Source: Armatimonadota bacterium
GTDB lineage: Bacteria > Sysuimicrobiota > Sysuimicrobiia > Sysuimicrobiales > Sysuimicrobiaceae
Reading direction: 5' to 3'
Assembly: GCA_031432545.1 (NCBI GenBank)
Contig: JAVKGX010000001.1
Span: forward strand, 194,411 to 258,410
DNA: 64,000 bases
The notes beneath the pieces are model-generated. The model did no database searches. It worked only from the letters and a program-made list of their open reading frames with translations, and was not told the origin of the DNA. Below, one piece after another: positions 40,623 to 49,440 of the stretch; position 1 is the first letter of the stretch; each line of letters begins with the position of its first letter. The position numbers and the translations under genes are program-made.

Positions 40623-41750
40623 TCAGGGCAGTCCCACTGCGCCCCAGGTGTCGAGTTTGGCGCGTACGCGGCGGATGACCTCGTCGGTGAACTCCGTCGT
40701 CGTGGCCGCCCCGCCCAGGTCGGCGGTCCGGACGCCGTCCTGGGCAGCCTCGAAGGTCGCCTCGTAGATGGCCCGGGCCACTCGCGCCGCCGCCCGGTCC
40801 TCCAGGTAGCCCAAGGCGGCAGCCGCCGCCAGGATCATCGCCATCGGGTTCGCAAGGTTCTTCCCGTGCAGCCTCGGTGCCGTGCCGTGCGGCGCCTCGG
40901 CGACCACGGTGCGCACGCGCAGAGGTTGGGTACCGCCGGGGGCCTGCGGGTCGTCCTCTGCGAGTGCCAGCACGAGCGACTCGGCGCCCGCGATGCTGCC
41001 GAACATCTGCAGCACCAGGTCCGACAGCGTGTCGCCGTCGCGGTTGAGCGCCGGGATGACCAGCGGCTCACCGGTCGTTTGCAGGAGCAGCGCGTACACC
41101 GCGTCGATGAGTTGAGGCTCGTAGGCGACGTCCGGATGCCGGCGGGCTGCGGCGTCCATCTCCTCCTTGAGCATGCCCTCGTAGATCGGGCTCACCGTGT
41201 ACTTCGGGCCGCCGAAGACCTTGGCGCCCATGCGCCGCGCGTGCTGGAACGCGAACTCCGCGACGACGCGGCAGGTGCGGCGGCTCACTTTGGTTGTGCG
41301 GTAGGCGATCTCGTCCGGCGCCGCTCCCTCGCGCCACTCCGTCGCGCCGTAGGCGTCCTCGACCGCCATCCGCACGACCGAGATCGGTGCGACCACCCCG
41401 GCGACGGGCCGGACGCCGGGGATGCGCCGGCCCGTCCGGAGGATGACCTGCGCCCCGATCGCCTCCCGCAGCAGCGCGTTGGGGCTACCGACGTCGTCGG
41501 CGCCTTCGGGTGTGATCGTGGCCGCCTTCAGCCCCACGCGGTGCTCGCGCAGCGCGCGTGCCGCGTCCAAGACGACCTGGTTGCGCGTGGCGCGGCGGTT
41601 GGGGAGGCCGAGGTCGTAGGTTGCAAAGCGCAGCTGCAGCCCGCAGACGCCGGGGGCCAAGACCCGCAGCGCCTGCTCCAGCAGCTCCTGTCCGGTCTGG
41701 TCCCCCTGGAGGACGACGAGGGTGGGCGGAGCAGGTGTCGGAGAGGCCAT
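40623..41750 (-). CDS. Isocitrate/isopropylmalate dehydrogenase family enzyme
   Basis: 375 residues. The family features are present: a substrate-binding S-P-N-A-L-L-R motif near 88 (phospho-site Ser region), R residues near 105-115, the G-P-K-Y-T-V-S-P-I-Y segment near 180, and the metal-binding D-G-D-T-L-S-D-L-x-x-Q segment near 255. Both isocitrate and isopropylmalate are possible, and homoisocitrate cannot be excluded. Since no leu genes are near and isocitrate lyase is in the window, isocitrate is slightly preferred. The ATG is 10 bases after TACAAT with no ribosome site. Confidence 0.82.
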   Translation of the reverse strand: MASPTPAPPTLVVLQGDQTGQELLEQALRVLAPGVCGLQLRFATYDLGLPNRRATRNQVVLDAARALREHRVGLKAATITPEGADDVGSPNALLREAIGAQVILRTGRRIPGVRPVAGVVAPISVVRMAVEDAYGATEWREGAAPDEIAYRTTKVSRRTCRVVAEFAFQHARRMGAKVFGGPKYTVSPIYEGMLKEEMDAAARRHPDVAYEPQLIDAVYALLLQTTGEPLVIPALNRDGDTLSDLVLQMFGSIAGAESLVLALAEDDPQAPGGTQPLRVRTVVAEAPHGTAPRLHGKNLANPMAMILAAAAALGYLEDRAAARVARAIYEATFEAAQDGVRTADLGGAATTTEFTDEVIRRVRAKLDTWGAVGLP

Positions 41751-41760
41751 CGGCAGGGCA

Positions 41761-41766
41761 ATTGTA
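41761..41766 (-). promoter_or_regulatory. -10 box (TACAAT) ten bases before the dehydrogenase
   Basis: Minus-strand TACAAT ends 10 bases before ATG 41750, leaving about three untranslated bases. No convincing -35. Confidence 0.45.
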
Positions 41767-41808
41767 AAACGCGAGGGTTGGCGCTGACCCGCCGATCACC
41801 ACCGCTGG

Positions 41809-44481
41809 CTAGCCGTCTGCAATCCGCCCCGTCCCCGCTGTGGGCTCCTGCAGGATCTCGCGCACCTTGCTGGCCAGCTCGGTGATCAGGTAGGGCTTCT
41901 GGAGGAACCCGCACGCCCCACGGCGCAGGACGTCCTGCGCTGCGCCCTCCTGCGTGTAGCCGCTGCTGAGCAGCACGCGGGCGTCGGGGTCGATCGCCCG
42001 GATCGCATGGAAGGTCTCCTTGCCGCTCATGCCCGGCATCGTCATGTCCAGCAACACCAGGTCGATCTCGTCCCGGTACTGCTGATAGATGCGGACCGCC
42101 TCCTCGCCGCCGGTCGCGGTCATCACCCGGTACCCGCGGCGGACGAGCACGTCGCGAAGCAGGTTGCACAAGGGTTCCTCGTCGTCGACGACCAGAATCA
42201 TCTCGCCTGCGCCCTCCGCCACCTCGGTCTCCCCCTCCCCTTGCTCCTCCGCGGTCCCCTGCGCCACCGGCAGGTAGACTTCGACGGTCGTGCCGCGCCC
42301 CACGGCGGTTCGAACGTCGAGGAAGCCGCCGTGGTTGTGGACGATCCCGTACACCATCGCCAGACCGAGGCCCGTTCCCTTGCCCGGCTCCTTCGTGGTG
42401 AAGAACGGCTCGAACATGCGGGCGCGCGTGCGTTCGTCCATGCCGACGCCTGTGTCGCCGACCGACAGCGCGACGTAGCGCCGCAGCGATGTGACGTCGC
42501 CTGAGGCGGGATCCGGCGCCAGGGCGGGGGCGAGGGCGATCTCCAGGATGCCGCCGTCGGGCATCGCGTCGCGCGCATTCATGCACAGGTTCAAGACCAC
42601 GTGGTGGAGCTGGCCGCTGTCGCCCTCGACGGCAGGCAAGCCTTCGGGGAAGTGCGTCCGCAGTTCGATCTTGCCGTCGAGGGTGGTGCGGAACAGCTGC
42701 ACGACGTCTTTGCACAGCGCCGCCAGATCGACCGGCTGGACCTCGAACTTGCCCTTGCGTGCGAACCCGAGCAGCTGCCGTGTCAGCTCCGACGCCCGCA
42801 TCGCGCTGCGCTCTACGACTTCGAAGTAGGCGTGCAGCTGCGTGTCGGGCGGGAGGTCTTCCTTCAGCAGCCCCAGGTAGCCCACCATCGTCCCGAGGAT
42901 GTTGTTGAAGTCGTGCGCGATACCGCCGGCCAGCGTGCCGATGCTCTCCATCTTCTGGGCCTGCAGGAGTTGGTCTTCCAGCCGCTTCTGCTCGGAGATG
43001 TCGCGGTAGACGCCGACGATGCCGACAGGTCTGCGCTCGGCGTCGGTCCGCACCGACAGGGTGGCGGACAGCCACAGGGTGCGCCCGCCGTCACCCCGGT
43101 GCTGGATCTCGCCGCGCCAGCTTCCGTCGCGCAGCAGCACCGGCCGCAGTCGGGCGATTGTGGCTTCGTGGGGCTCGGGTTGGACCAGTCGGTCGAAGGG
43201 GCGTCCTGCGACCTCGTCGCGCCGCCAACCGTACAGCGTTTCGGCACCACGGTTGCAGTAGACGATGCAGCCGTCCCAGTCCATGGCCACGATGGCCTCG
43301 TGGACCTGGTCCAGGAGATCGGCCTGCAACTGCAGCGTCTGTGCGGCGCGGCGCTGCTCGGTGAGGTCGCGCACCGTTCCCAACAGCATCGGCTTGCCGC
43401 GCAGCAGGACGCGGTTGGCATGGATCTCGCAGGTGCGCACCGTTCCGTCGGATGCCCGCGCCCGGAAGATCGCGGTCGTGCGCGGGCTCAGCATCGCCAG
43501 CCGATCGCTGAGGTAAGCGCTGAGCGCCGCCCGGTCTTCGACCTCGCACATCGCCAAAGGACCGATCCGGCCGATCACGTCCGCGGACCCCACGCCGAAC
43601 AGCTCGACGAACCGCCGGTTGACCAGGCGGAACACGCCGTCCTCCAGGAGAAACATCGCGTCCGGGGACTCCTCGATGAGCGCGCGATAGCGCGATTCCG
43701 ACTCGCGCAGCGCCCCCTCCATCCGTCTCTGCTCGGTGACGTCGAAGGCGAACGCGACCACGCAGCGGAGCTCGCCCGCACGGTTGCGGACCGGAGCCAG
43801 CCGGATGTCGACGAGGCGGGTGGGCCGGGGCGGGACGGTGCGCGGCCCGGAGGCCGGCAGCCACTCGAACGCCGGGATGTCGGCCGCTTGCCCGCGGAAT
43901 GCGGCTTCCAGGGCGGACCGCTGAGCCGGGCCGTAGACTGAGCCGCGGTGCAGGGCGTTGCCCCGGTGGCCCCGGGAGGCAGGCATCCCGAACAGCGCGC
44001 ACCAAGCGTCGTTCGCCGCCAGCACGTTGCCCTTGGGATCGTACACCTCGATGGCGATGGGCAGGTCTCGGATGAGCTGCTGCGTCCGCGCGGCGAGTGC
44101 GGCCGATGTGTGGACCTCGGCGCCGGGCACCGCGACGGTGCACACGCCGACGTCGCCGATCCATCCCACGCGCGCGGCCGCGTCGAACGTCTGGCCGTCT
44201 GGCCGACGAAAGGTGAGGCGACCTTCCCATGCGCCGTCCGACGGCGGCTGCCGGAAGGCGCGTTCGGCGGCAGGCGAGGGCGGGATCAAATCGCGCACCG
44301 ACAACCGCGCGAGCGCCGCCGGCCGCATCCCGAACGCCTCGCCGGCTCTTTGGCTCGCCCACGTCACGGCTCCTTGGGCGTCGAACAGGAACACCGCGTC
44401 GGAGATCAGCTCCGACACGACGGCAAGTGGCTCTTCGACGCGACGAAGAGCCTGCTGCGGGGAACGCCTGAAGATCGCCAT
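41809..44481 (-). CDS. Four-PAS hybrid histidine kinase with receiver domain
   Basis: 890 residues. Four PAS domains (about 20-115, 130-250, 265-380, 385-505), HisKA dimerisation domain with phospho-His in G-G-I-A-H-D-F-N-N (about residue 522), HATPase (about 620-740, with G-K-G-T-G-L-G-L), and a C-terminal receiver (about 765-880, phospho-Asp near 809 in L-L-D-M-T-M-P-G). No membrane segment, so it senses inside the cell. The hybrid form implies a phosphorelay, but no phosphotransfer protein is encoded nearby. It begins 70 bases after the GTPase gene on the same strand. Confidence 0.9.
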   Translation of the reverse strand: MAIFRRSPQQALRRVEEPLAVVSELISDAVFLFDAQGAVTWASQRAGEAFGMRPAALARLSVRDLIPPSPAAERAFRQPPSDGAWEGRLTFRRPDGQTFDAAARVGWIGDVGVCTVAVPGAEVHTSAALAARTQQLIRDLPIAIEVYDPKGNVLAANDAWCALFGMPASRGHRGNALHRGSVYGPAQRSALEAAFRGQAADIPAFEWLPASGPRTVPPRPTRLVDIRLAPVRNRAGELRCVVAFAFDVTEQRRMEGALRESESRYRALIEESPDAMFLLEDGVFRLVNRRFVELFGVGSADVIGRIGPLAMCEVEDRAALSAYLSDRLAMLSPRTTAIFRARASDGTVRTCEIHANRVLLRGKPMLLGTVRDLTEQRRAAQTLQLQADLLDQVHEAIVAMDWDGCIVYCNRGAETLYGWRRDEVAGRPFDRLVQPEPHEATIARLRPVLLRDGSWRGEIQHRGDGGRTLWLSATLSVRTDAERRPVGIVGVYRDISEQKRLEDQLLQAQKMESIGTLAGGIAHDFNNILGTMVGYLGLLKEDLPPDTQLHAYFEVVERSAMRASELTRQLLGFARKGKFEVQPVDLAALCKDVVQLFRTTLDGKIELRTHFPEGLPAVEGDSGQLHHVVLNLCMNARDAMPDGGILEIALAPALAPDPASGDVTSLRRYVALSVGDTGVGMDERTRARMFEPFFTTKEPGKGTGLGLAMVYGIVHNHGGFLDVRTAVGRGTTVEVYLPVAQGTAEEQGEGETEVAEGAGEMILVVDDEEPLCNLLRDVLVRRGYRVMTATGGEEAVRIYQQYRDEIDLVLLDMTMPGMSGKETFHAIRAIDPDARVLLSSGYTQEGAAQDVLRRGACGFLQKPYLITELASKVREILQEPTAGTGRIADG

Positions 44482-44551
44482 GCCCGTTGGCCCTTGTCGC
44501 GTGGGAGAGCAAGTCGCGTGCCGCCGCGGGTCAGACGGGTCGTGGGAGTCT

Positions 44552-45550
44552 TCAGACGTGGAGTTCGAGGACGTCCCCGTCGGCCAGCCGGTGGTCGCGG
44601 CCGACCATCTGGCCCTGGTAGCCCTGCCCCCATAGCCGGGCGAACTTCAGGCGATCCGCGAAGTCCTTGTGGATCAACTCGGCGGCGTCTAGCACCGTCG
44701 CACCGCGCCGGAGGACGAACGGCGCGGCCAGGTCGGGTCGCCGGCCCGGCGGCTTGCTGTACACGCGCACCAGGTCGAGCATCCGAAACACCCTCGCGCG
44801 CAGCTGCTCCAACCCGTCGCCGCGCACCGCCGAGATGGGCAGCACCTCGCCGGGCAGTCGGTCTGCCAGGAGGTCGCGCAGGATCCGGAGGTTGTCGGCG
44901 GCGTCGGGCAGGTCCCACTTGTTGGCCACCACGAGCGTCCGCTTGCGGGCTCCGCGTGGGAGCGCCGGGTCCTCCTCGATCGGAGCGTCCTCCGGCATCA
45001 AGTAGACGCGGTTTGCGGGCAGCAGGCGCAGCGCGTCCTCGATGTACAGGATGCCGTCGTCGCTGCAGTCCACGACGAAGATCGCCGCGTCCGAGCCGCG
45101 GATCAGGCCGTACAGCCAGCCCTCGTCGAACTCCGGGCAGACGGGCGGCGTGTCGACCAGCTGGATCTGAATGTTCTCGAAGGGCATCATTCCGGGCAGC
45201 GGCGCGCGTGTGGTCATCGGGTAGGCGGCGACTTCAGGGCTGGCGTGGGTGAGGGCCGCCAGCAGCGACGACTTGCCGGCATTGGGCGGTCCGATGATTG
45301 CCACCTGGGCCGCGCCCTCGCGTTCGACGTGATAGAATGGCTGCGCGCGCGCTCCGCCGCGCCGCCCCGTCATCTCCTGCCGCAGCCGGGCCATGCGGCG
45401 CTTGATGTCCGCCTGCAGCTTCTCCGTGCCCTTGTGCTTGGGCACCGTACGGAGCATCTCTTCCAGCGCCTCCATCTTCTCTTGTGGGGACGCCGCCTGG
45501 CGGAACCGCTGCTCCGCAGCGAGGTACTCAGGGGTGAGATTCGCTGGCAT
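44552..45550 (-). CDS. DRG/OBG-type GTPase with TGS domain
   Basis: 332 residues. G1 is G-P-P-N-A-G-K-S-S near residue 85, G3 D-T-P-P near 130, G4 N-K-W-D near 210. A TGS domain closes the protein (about 260-332), ending in V-L-E-L-H-V. This layout matches the DRG family of ribosome-associated GTPases more than Obg. No ribosome site precedes the ATG; TATCGT ends 10 bases before it. It is divergent from the HelY-like helicase and shares the 93-base gap with it. Confidence 0.85.
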   Translation of the reverse strand: MPANLTPEYLAAEQRFRQAASPQEKMEALEEMLRTVPKHKGTEKLQADIKRRMARLRQEMTGRRGGARAQPFYHVEREGAAQVAIIGPPNAGKSSLLAALTHASPEVAAYPMTTRAPLPGMMPFENIQIQLVDTPPVCPEFDEGWLYGLIRGSDAAIFVVDCSDDGILYIEDALRLLPANRVYLMPEDAPIEEDPALPRGARKRTLVVANKWDLPDAADNLRILRDLLADRLPGEVLPISAVRGDGLEQLRARVFRMLDLVRVYSKPPGRRPDLAAPFVLRRGATVLDAAELIHKDFADRLKFARLWGQGYQGQMVGRDHRLADGDVLELHV

Positions 45551-45560
45551 TCCAAGCAAG

Positions 45561-45566
45561 ACGATA
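45561..45566 (-). promoter_or_regulatory. -10 box (TATCGT) ten bases before the GTPase
   Basis: Minus-strand TATCGT ends 10 bases before ATG 45550. Geometry identical to the rluB and dehydrogenase starts. Confidence 0.45.
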
Positions 45567-45630
45567 CAGTGCGCGGCCGGGCGGTGAACAGCAGACCGCG
45601 AACCCCGCCGCTGCGGCCCACCGGCTCGGC

Positions 45631-45636
45631 TATCAT
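45631..45636 (+). promoter_or_regulatory. -10 box (TATCAT) seven bases before the helicase
   Basis: TATCAT ends 7 bases before GTG 45644. An ATG at 45635 overlaps the box and is therefore unlikely to be the start. Confidence 0.5.
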
Positions 45637-45643
45637 GGAGACC

Positions 45644-47968
45644 GTGAGCCGACGTGCACCTGCAGGCAGGCGCGCCGTCCGCCGCGCCCCGGTCCACCCT
45701 GCGCTCAAGTCGATTTTGCGAAGGGTTGGTGCGCCCCCATCCGTGGCGTTCGAACCATCTTTGTTCCAACGGGAGGCGCTGTCGCGTCTGCGTGAAGGCG
45801 ATGTGCTCGTCGAAGCGCCGACGGGCAGCGGCAAGACCTGGATCGCGGAGGAGGCGATCCGCGAAGGGCTGCGTGCCGGACGGAGCGCGTGGTACACGAC
45901 GCCACTCAAGGCGCTGTCCAATCAGAAGTTCCGCCGCTTCCAGAACCTCTACGGGGCCGACCGTGTCGGCCTGCTGACCGGCGAGCGGAAGATCAACGCT
46001 CAGGCCCCGGTGATCGTCGCCACGACCGAGATCCTGCGCAACGCGCTGTACGACCGGGGATCGCGCACCGAAGAGTCGCAAACCGCGCAGGAAATGGATC
46101 TCGTGGTGCTGGACGAAGCCCACTACCTGAGCGATCCGGAGCGTGGCACGGCGTGGGAAGAGATCCTGATGTACGCACCGCGACGGACGCGCCTGCTCTT
46201 GCTGTCAGCCACGCTGCCCAACGCAGGCGAACTGTCCGACTGGCTGGCCGAAGCCCGCGGCCGGCGTCCGGCCGTGGTCGAGGAAACCGTGCGGCCCGTG
46301 CCGCTTTGCTTCGTGGCAGTCGATGCGCGGGGACGGTTGCTGCCGGTCGAACTGGCCGAACAGGCCTCGGCGGGTTGCAAGCGCCCGGATTGGATCGCGA
46401 GTCTCCTTGGGGCGCTGCGGGCCGCGGATCTGCTGCCGGCGATCCTGTTCTTCCCGGCGCGCCGCGACTGCGACGAGGCAGCCGCTGTGCTCGCCCGGTC
46501 GTGGGCTGGCCCGCGGGGGTCGCCGCCAGATTCCGTCGCCGGTGCGAAGCGGCTGGAGGAGCGCCAGGCGGCGTGGGCAGCGTGGACGGCCGAGTTGCCC
46601 CACCTGGCGTCCCACGCGTTCCGGGCCGGCCTGCTCGCTGCCGGCGTGGCACCCCACCACGCCGGGCACACGACGTCGTGGCGGCTGGTTGTGGAAGACT
46701 TCCTGGAGCGCGGCCTGCTGACGGCGGTGTGCGCAACGACGACCCTGGCGGCGGGGCTCGACGTGCCCGCGCGGACTGTCGTGCTGACGACGCTTGTGCG
46801 CAACAGCCCGACCGGTCCCGTCAGCCTGTCCGCCACGGAATTCCACCAGATGGCCGGCCGTGCAGGACGGCGCGGCCGCGACAAGATCGGCGTCGTCGCG
46901 CTCCCGGCCACCCGGTACGGTGAGGTCGCGGAGGCGGAATCACTGGCCGGTGCGGCGCCCGAGCCCATCCGGTCGGCCTTCACCCCGAGTTACAGCCAGG
47001 TCCTCAACTGGTTGGCCGCACGGCCCCTGGACGCCGCGCTCGCTGAACTGGACCGGTCGCTGGCGGCCTTCCAGCGCCGCGGGCAGATCGCCTCGCTGCG
47101 TGCGCAGCTCGACGCGATCCCCCCGGATCCGCTCGTCGACAGGCCGTGCGACGACCGGCTGCACACGAGGGCTCGCTACGAGCGGATGGCCGCGCGGCGC
47201 GACCGGCTGCGCCGCCTCCGCGACCCGGACGCCGCTGAGGAAGTGCGCGTGCTGACGCACGAGATGTCCGTGTGGCCGTGCGCGTGCTGCGCCGTGGCGG
47301 CCGAGTGCCTATCCACCATCGACCGTCTGCGGGCCAGAGAGCAACGCCGTCTTCGGCTGCGCCGCGAGTTGCGCGAACTGCACGGCGGGCTGCGCGAGGA
47401 GTTTGCGGCCCGCGCGCGGGTCCTGCGCGGGCTGGGCTACCTCGACGCGGAGTTCCGCCCGACCGCGTACGGACGGTGGGCCGCGCTCGTTCGCCACCCC
47501 AGGTGCATCGTCATCGTGGAACTCGTGCGCCGCAGACTGCTCCCGGCCGAGCCGGAGCGGCTGGCCGCCTACGCGGCAGCCCTGAGCAGCGAACGGGCCC
47601 CCCGCGCCGGGGACGACGCCGACCTGGCGGCCCTGGCCCGCCTGGTGGAGGGGCTGGCGGAGATCGAAGCGCACGAGGGGGTCCGGCCCGATCCGCTGGT
47701 GTCCGAGTTCAAGGCGGAGTGGGATCGGATCCGGCGCCGGCGCGTGCCGTCACCGGCCGATCGGCGGGGCTGGGCTGCGATCCAGTGGATGCGGGAAGCG
47801 GAGTTCGGTACGCTGTGTGAGGCGTGCGAGGTGGCCGAAGGGGACCTGCAGCGGATCCTGTTGCAGGCCGCCGAGGTCTGCAACCAGCTCGCCGACCTGC
47901 CCCAGCCCGGTGTCGGCGAGGTGGCGCGCGCGACGCGCGATCGCATCCTGCGGGACCCGCTGCTGTGA
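45644..47968 (+). CDS. HelY-like (Ski2/Mtr4-type) DEAD/DEAH RNA helicase
   Basis: 774 residues. Motif I A-P-T-G-S-G-K-T near 60, motif II D-E-A-H near 165, motif III S-A-T-L-P near 192, and the second RecA domain with motif VI Q-M-A-G-R-A-G-R-R-G near 405. A Cys-rich patch (C-A-C-C near 545) matches the cysteine segment of actinobacterial HelY, and a helical domain like DSHCT ends the protein. Ski2-class helicases unwind RNA for decay or processing. GTG 45644 is chosen for its seven-base distance from TATCAT. Confidence 0.85.
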   Translation: MSRRAPAGRRAVRRAPVHPALKSILRRVGAPPSVAFEPSLFQREALSRLREGDVLVEAPTGSGKTWIAEEAIREGLRAGRSAWYTTPLKALSNQKFRRFQNLYGADRVGLLTGERKINAQAPVIVATTEILRNALYDRGSRTEESQTAQEMDLVVLDEAHYLSDPERGTAWEEILMYAPRRTRLLLLSATLPNAGELSDWLAEARGRRPAVVEETVRPVPLCFVAVDARGRLLPVELAEQASAGCKRPDWIASLLGALRAADLLPAILFFPARRDCDEAAAVLARSWAGPRGSPPDSVAGAKRLEERQAAWAAWTAELPHLASHAFRAGLLAAGVAPHHAGHTTSWRLVVEDFLERGLLTAVCATTTLAAGLDVPARTVVLTTLVRNSPTGPVSLSATEFHQMAGRAGRRGRDKIGVVALPATRYGEVAEAESLAGAAPEPIRSAFTPSYSQVLNWLAARPLDAALAELDRSLAAFQRRGQIASLRAQLDAIPPDPLVDRPCDDRLHTRARYERMAARRDRLRRLRDPDAAEEVRVLTHEMSVWPCACCAVAAECLSTIDRLRAREQRRLRLRRELRELHGGLREEFAARARVLRGLGYLDAEFRPTAYGRWAALVRHPRCIVIVELVRRRLLPAEPERLAAYAAALSSERAPRAGDDADLAALARLVEGLAEIEAHEGVRPDPLVSEFKAEWDRIRRRRVPSPADRRGWAAIQWMREAEFGTLCEACEVAEGDLQRILLQAAEVCNQLADLPQPGVGEVARATRDRILRDPLL

Positions 47969-47986
47969 CGGGGTCATCCGACGCCG

Positions 47987-49135
47987 TCAGCTGCGTGCAC
48001 GGTCGATCGCATCCAGGGCTTGGTCTGCGGCGCGCTGGGCCTGCTCGCGGTTGCGGGCGCGGATCCGGTCCGGGGCGTCGTCGGAGGGTGCGTCGCGCAT
48101 GGCGCGGGGAAGCGGGTGCGGGGCGCGCGGCTGCCACCGGTCGATCCACGCGTCGGGCACGACGTCGCCGACTACCTGGTGGGAGAGGACGCCGTAGACG
48201 AGCGTCCACGCACGCGGGACCACGCGCCAGATGTCGTACCCTCCACCCCCGGCCGCGAGCCAGCGCCCCCCGCACAGCTTGTGGGCCAGATCGTGCACCG
48301 CGGCGGCGAACCGCTCGGAGGTGTGGGTCGTGCAGCCGAGATCGGTCAGGGGATCCAACCGATGGGTGTCGCAACCGTGCTGGCTGACGATCACGTCCGG
48401 CCGATATGCGCGGGCGATGGGCGGCACGACGAGCTCGAAGCACTCCAGCCACGACGCATCATCGGTGCCGGGCAGCAGCGGCACGTTCACGCTGTACCCG
48501 GCGCCCGCACCCCTCCCCGTCTCGTCCACGAACCCGGTGCCTGGGAAGAGGAACTCGCCACTCTCGTGCAGGGAGATCGTCAGCACCTGCGGGGTGTCAT
48601 AGAACAGCGCCTGCGTTCCGTCGCCGTGGTGGGCGTCGCCGTCCACGTACAGCACCCGCCAGCCGCGCCGCCGGAGGAACTCGCACGCGAGGGCGATGTC
48701 GTTGTAGATGCAAAAGCCCGCGGCCAGCGATCGCATCGCGTGGTGGAGCCCGCCCGAGAAGTGGAAGGCGTGCTCGAACCGGCCTTCGGCGATCCCCTCG
48801 GCCGCCACCAGCGCACCCCCCACGATCGTCGCGGCGGCCTCGTGCATGCCGACGAACGGCGGGTTGTCGCCCGGCCCGAACCCGTAACGCAGGCCGGCGG
48901 CGCTCGGGTCACTGCCGAGCGCGCGCACCGCCGCGATGTAACCGGGGCTGTGCAGCATCGCGATCTCGTCGTCGGTGGCTAGGCGGGGCGGGAGGACTCC
49001 GGACGTCGGGCCGTCCAGCATGCCGGCCGACTCGAGCAGCGTGACCGTGAGCTCGAGCCGCATCGAGTTCAGCGGGTGGCCACCGCCGAAGTCGTACCGC
49101 CGGCACTCGGGCCCGTAGATCACCGGCGTGCGCAT
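47987..49135 (-). CDS. acuC: AcuC-type histone-deacetylase-family protein
   Basis: 382 residues. The zinc and catalytic motifs are clear: G-G-L-H-H-A-M near 130, D-G-D-A-H-H-G-D-G near 170 and S-Q-H-G-C-D near 250, with the Y in G-G-G-G-Y-D near 295. The family removes acetyl groups from lysines; AcuC of Bacillus deacetylates acetyl-CoA synthetase. A basic C-terminal tail of about 50 residues is extra. The gene faces the helicase gene, with stops 18 bases apart. Confidence 0.85.
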   Translation of the reverse strand: MRTPVIYGPECRRYDFGGGHPLNSMRLELTVTLLESAGMLDGPTSGVLPPRLATDDEIAMLHSPGYIAAVRALGSDPSAAGLRYGFGPGDNPPFVGMHEAAATIVGGALVAAEGIAEGRFEHAFHFSGGLHHAMRSLAAGFCIYNDIALACEFLRRRGWRVLYVDGDAHHGDGTQALFYDTPQVLTISLHESGEFLFPGTGFVDETGRGAGAGYSVNVPLLPGTDDASWLECFELVVPPIARAYRPDVIVSQHGCDTHRLDPLTDLGCTTHTSERFAAAVHDLAHKLCGGRWLAAGGGGYDIWRVVPRAWTLVYGVLSHQVVGDVVPDAWIDRWQPRAPHPLPRAMRDAPSDDAPDRIRARNREQAQRAADQALDAIDRARS

Positions 49136-49191
49136 CGCTTCCAGACTTTCGCATGGGTTTGCGCTCTCCCTGCTGCGCCGCTTGCGGCCGG

Positions 49192-49440
49192 TTGACAGCC
49201 AGGCCGGGGGCTGCAAGAATCAGCCGGACCCTCGCCCTTGCGATCCGGGAGGAGGTGGGCAGGCGCCGACCGGCTCCGAGATCCAAGGCCCGTCCGCCGG
49301 CCGTCCGGGCGTGAGCGTGCGCCCCGCCTGACCGCGTATCCGAACCGAGCCCGTCCCCTCCGGGCGGCGCGCCCGGGTGCCGACAGGCATGCCAAAGGCG
49401 CGTCGGTCGGACGCCCTACGGCGTACCCGAGGAGAGAGCC
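49192..49440 (+). promoter_or_regulatory. Promoter and about 214-base leader of the GNAT gene
   Basis: TTGACA (49192-49197), 17 bases, AAGAAT (49215-49220) form a good promoter. The predicted leader to ATG 49441 is long and GC-rich with several GGAGG-like runs near 49249. I match no known riboswitch in it. This and the gap to AcuC make up about 305 bases without a gene. Confidence 0.5.
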
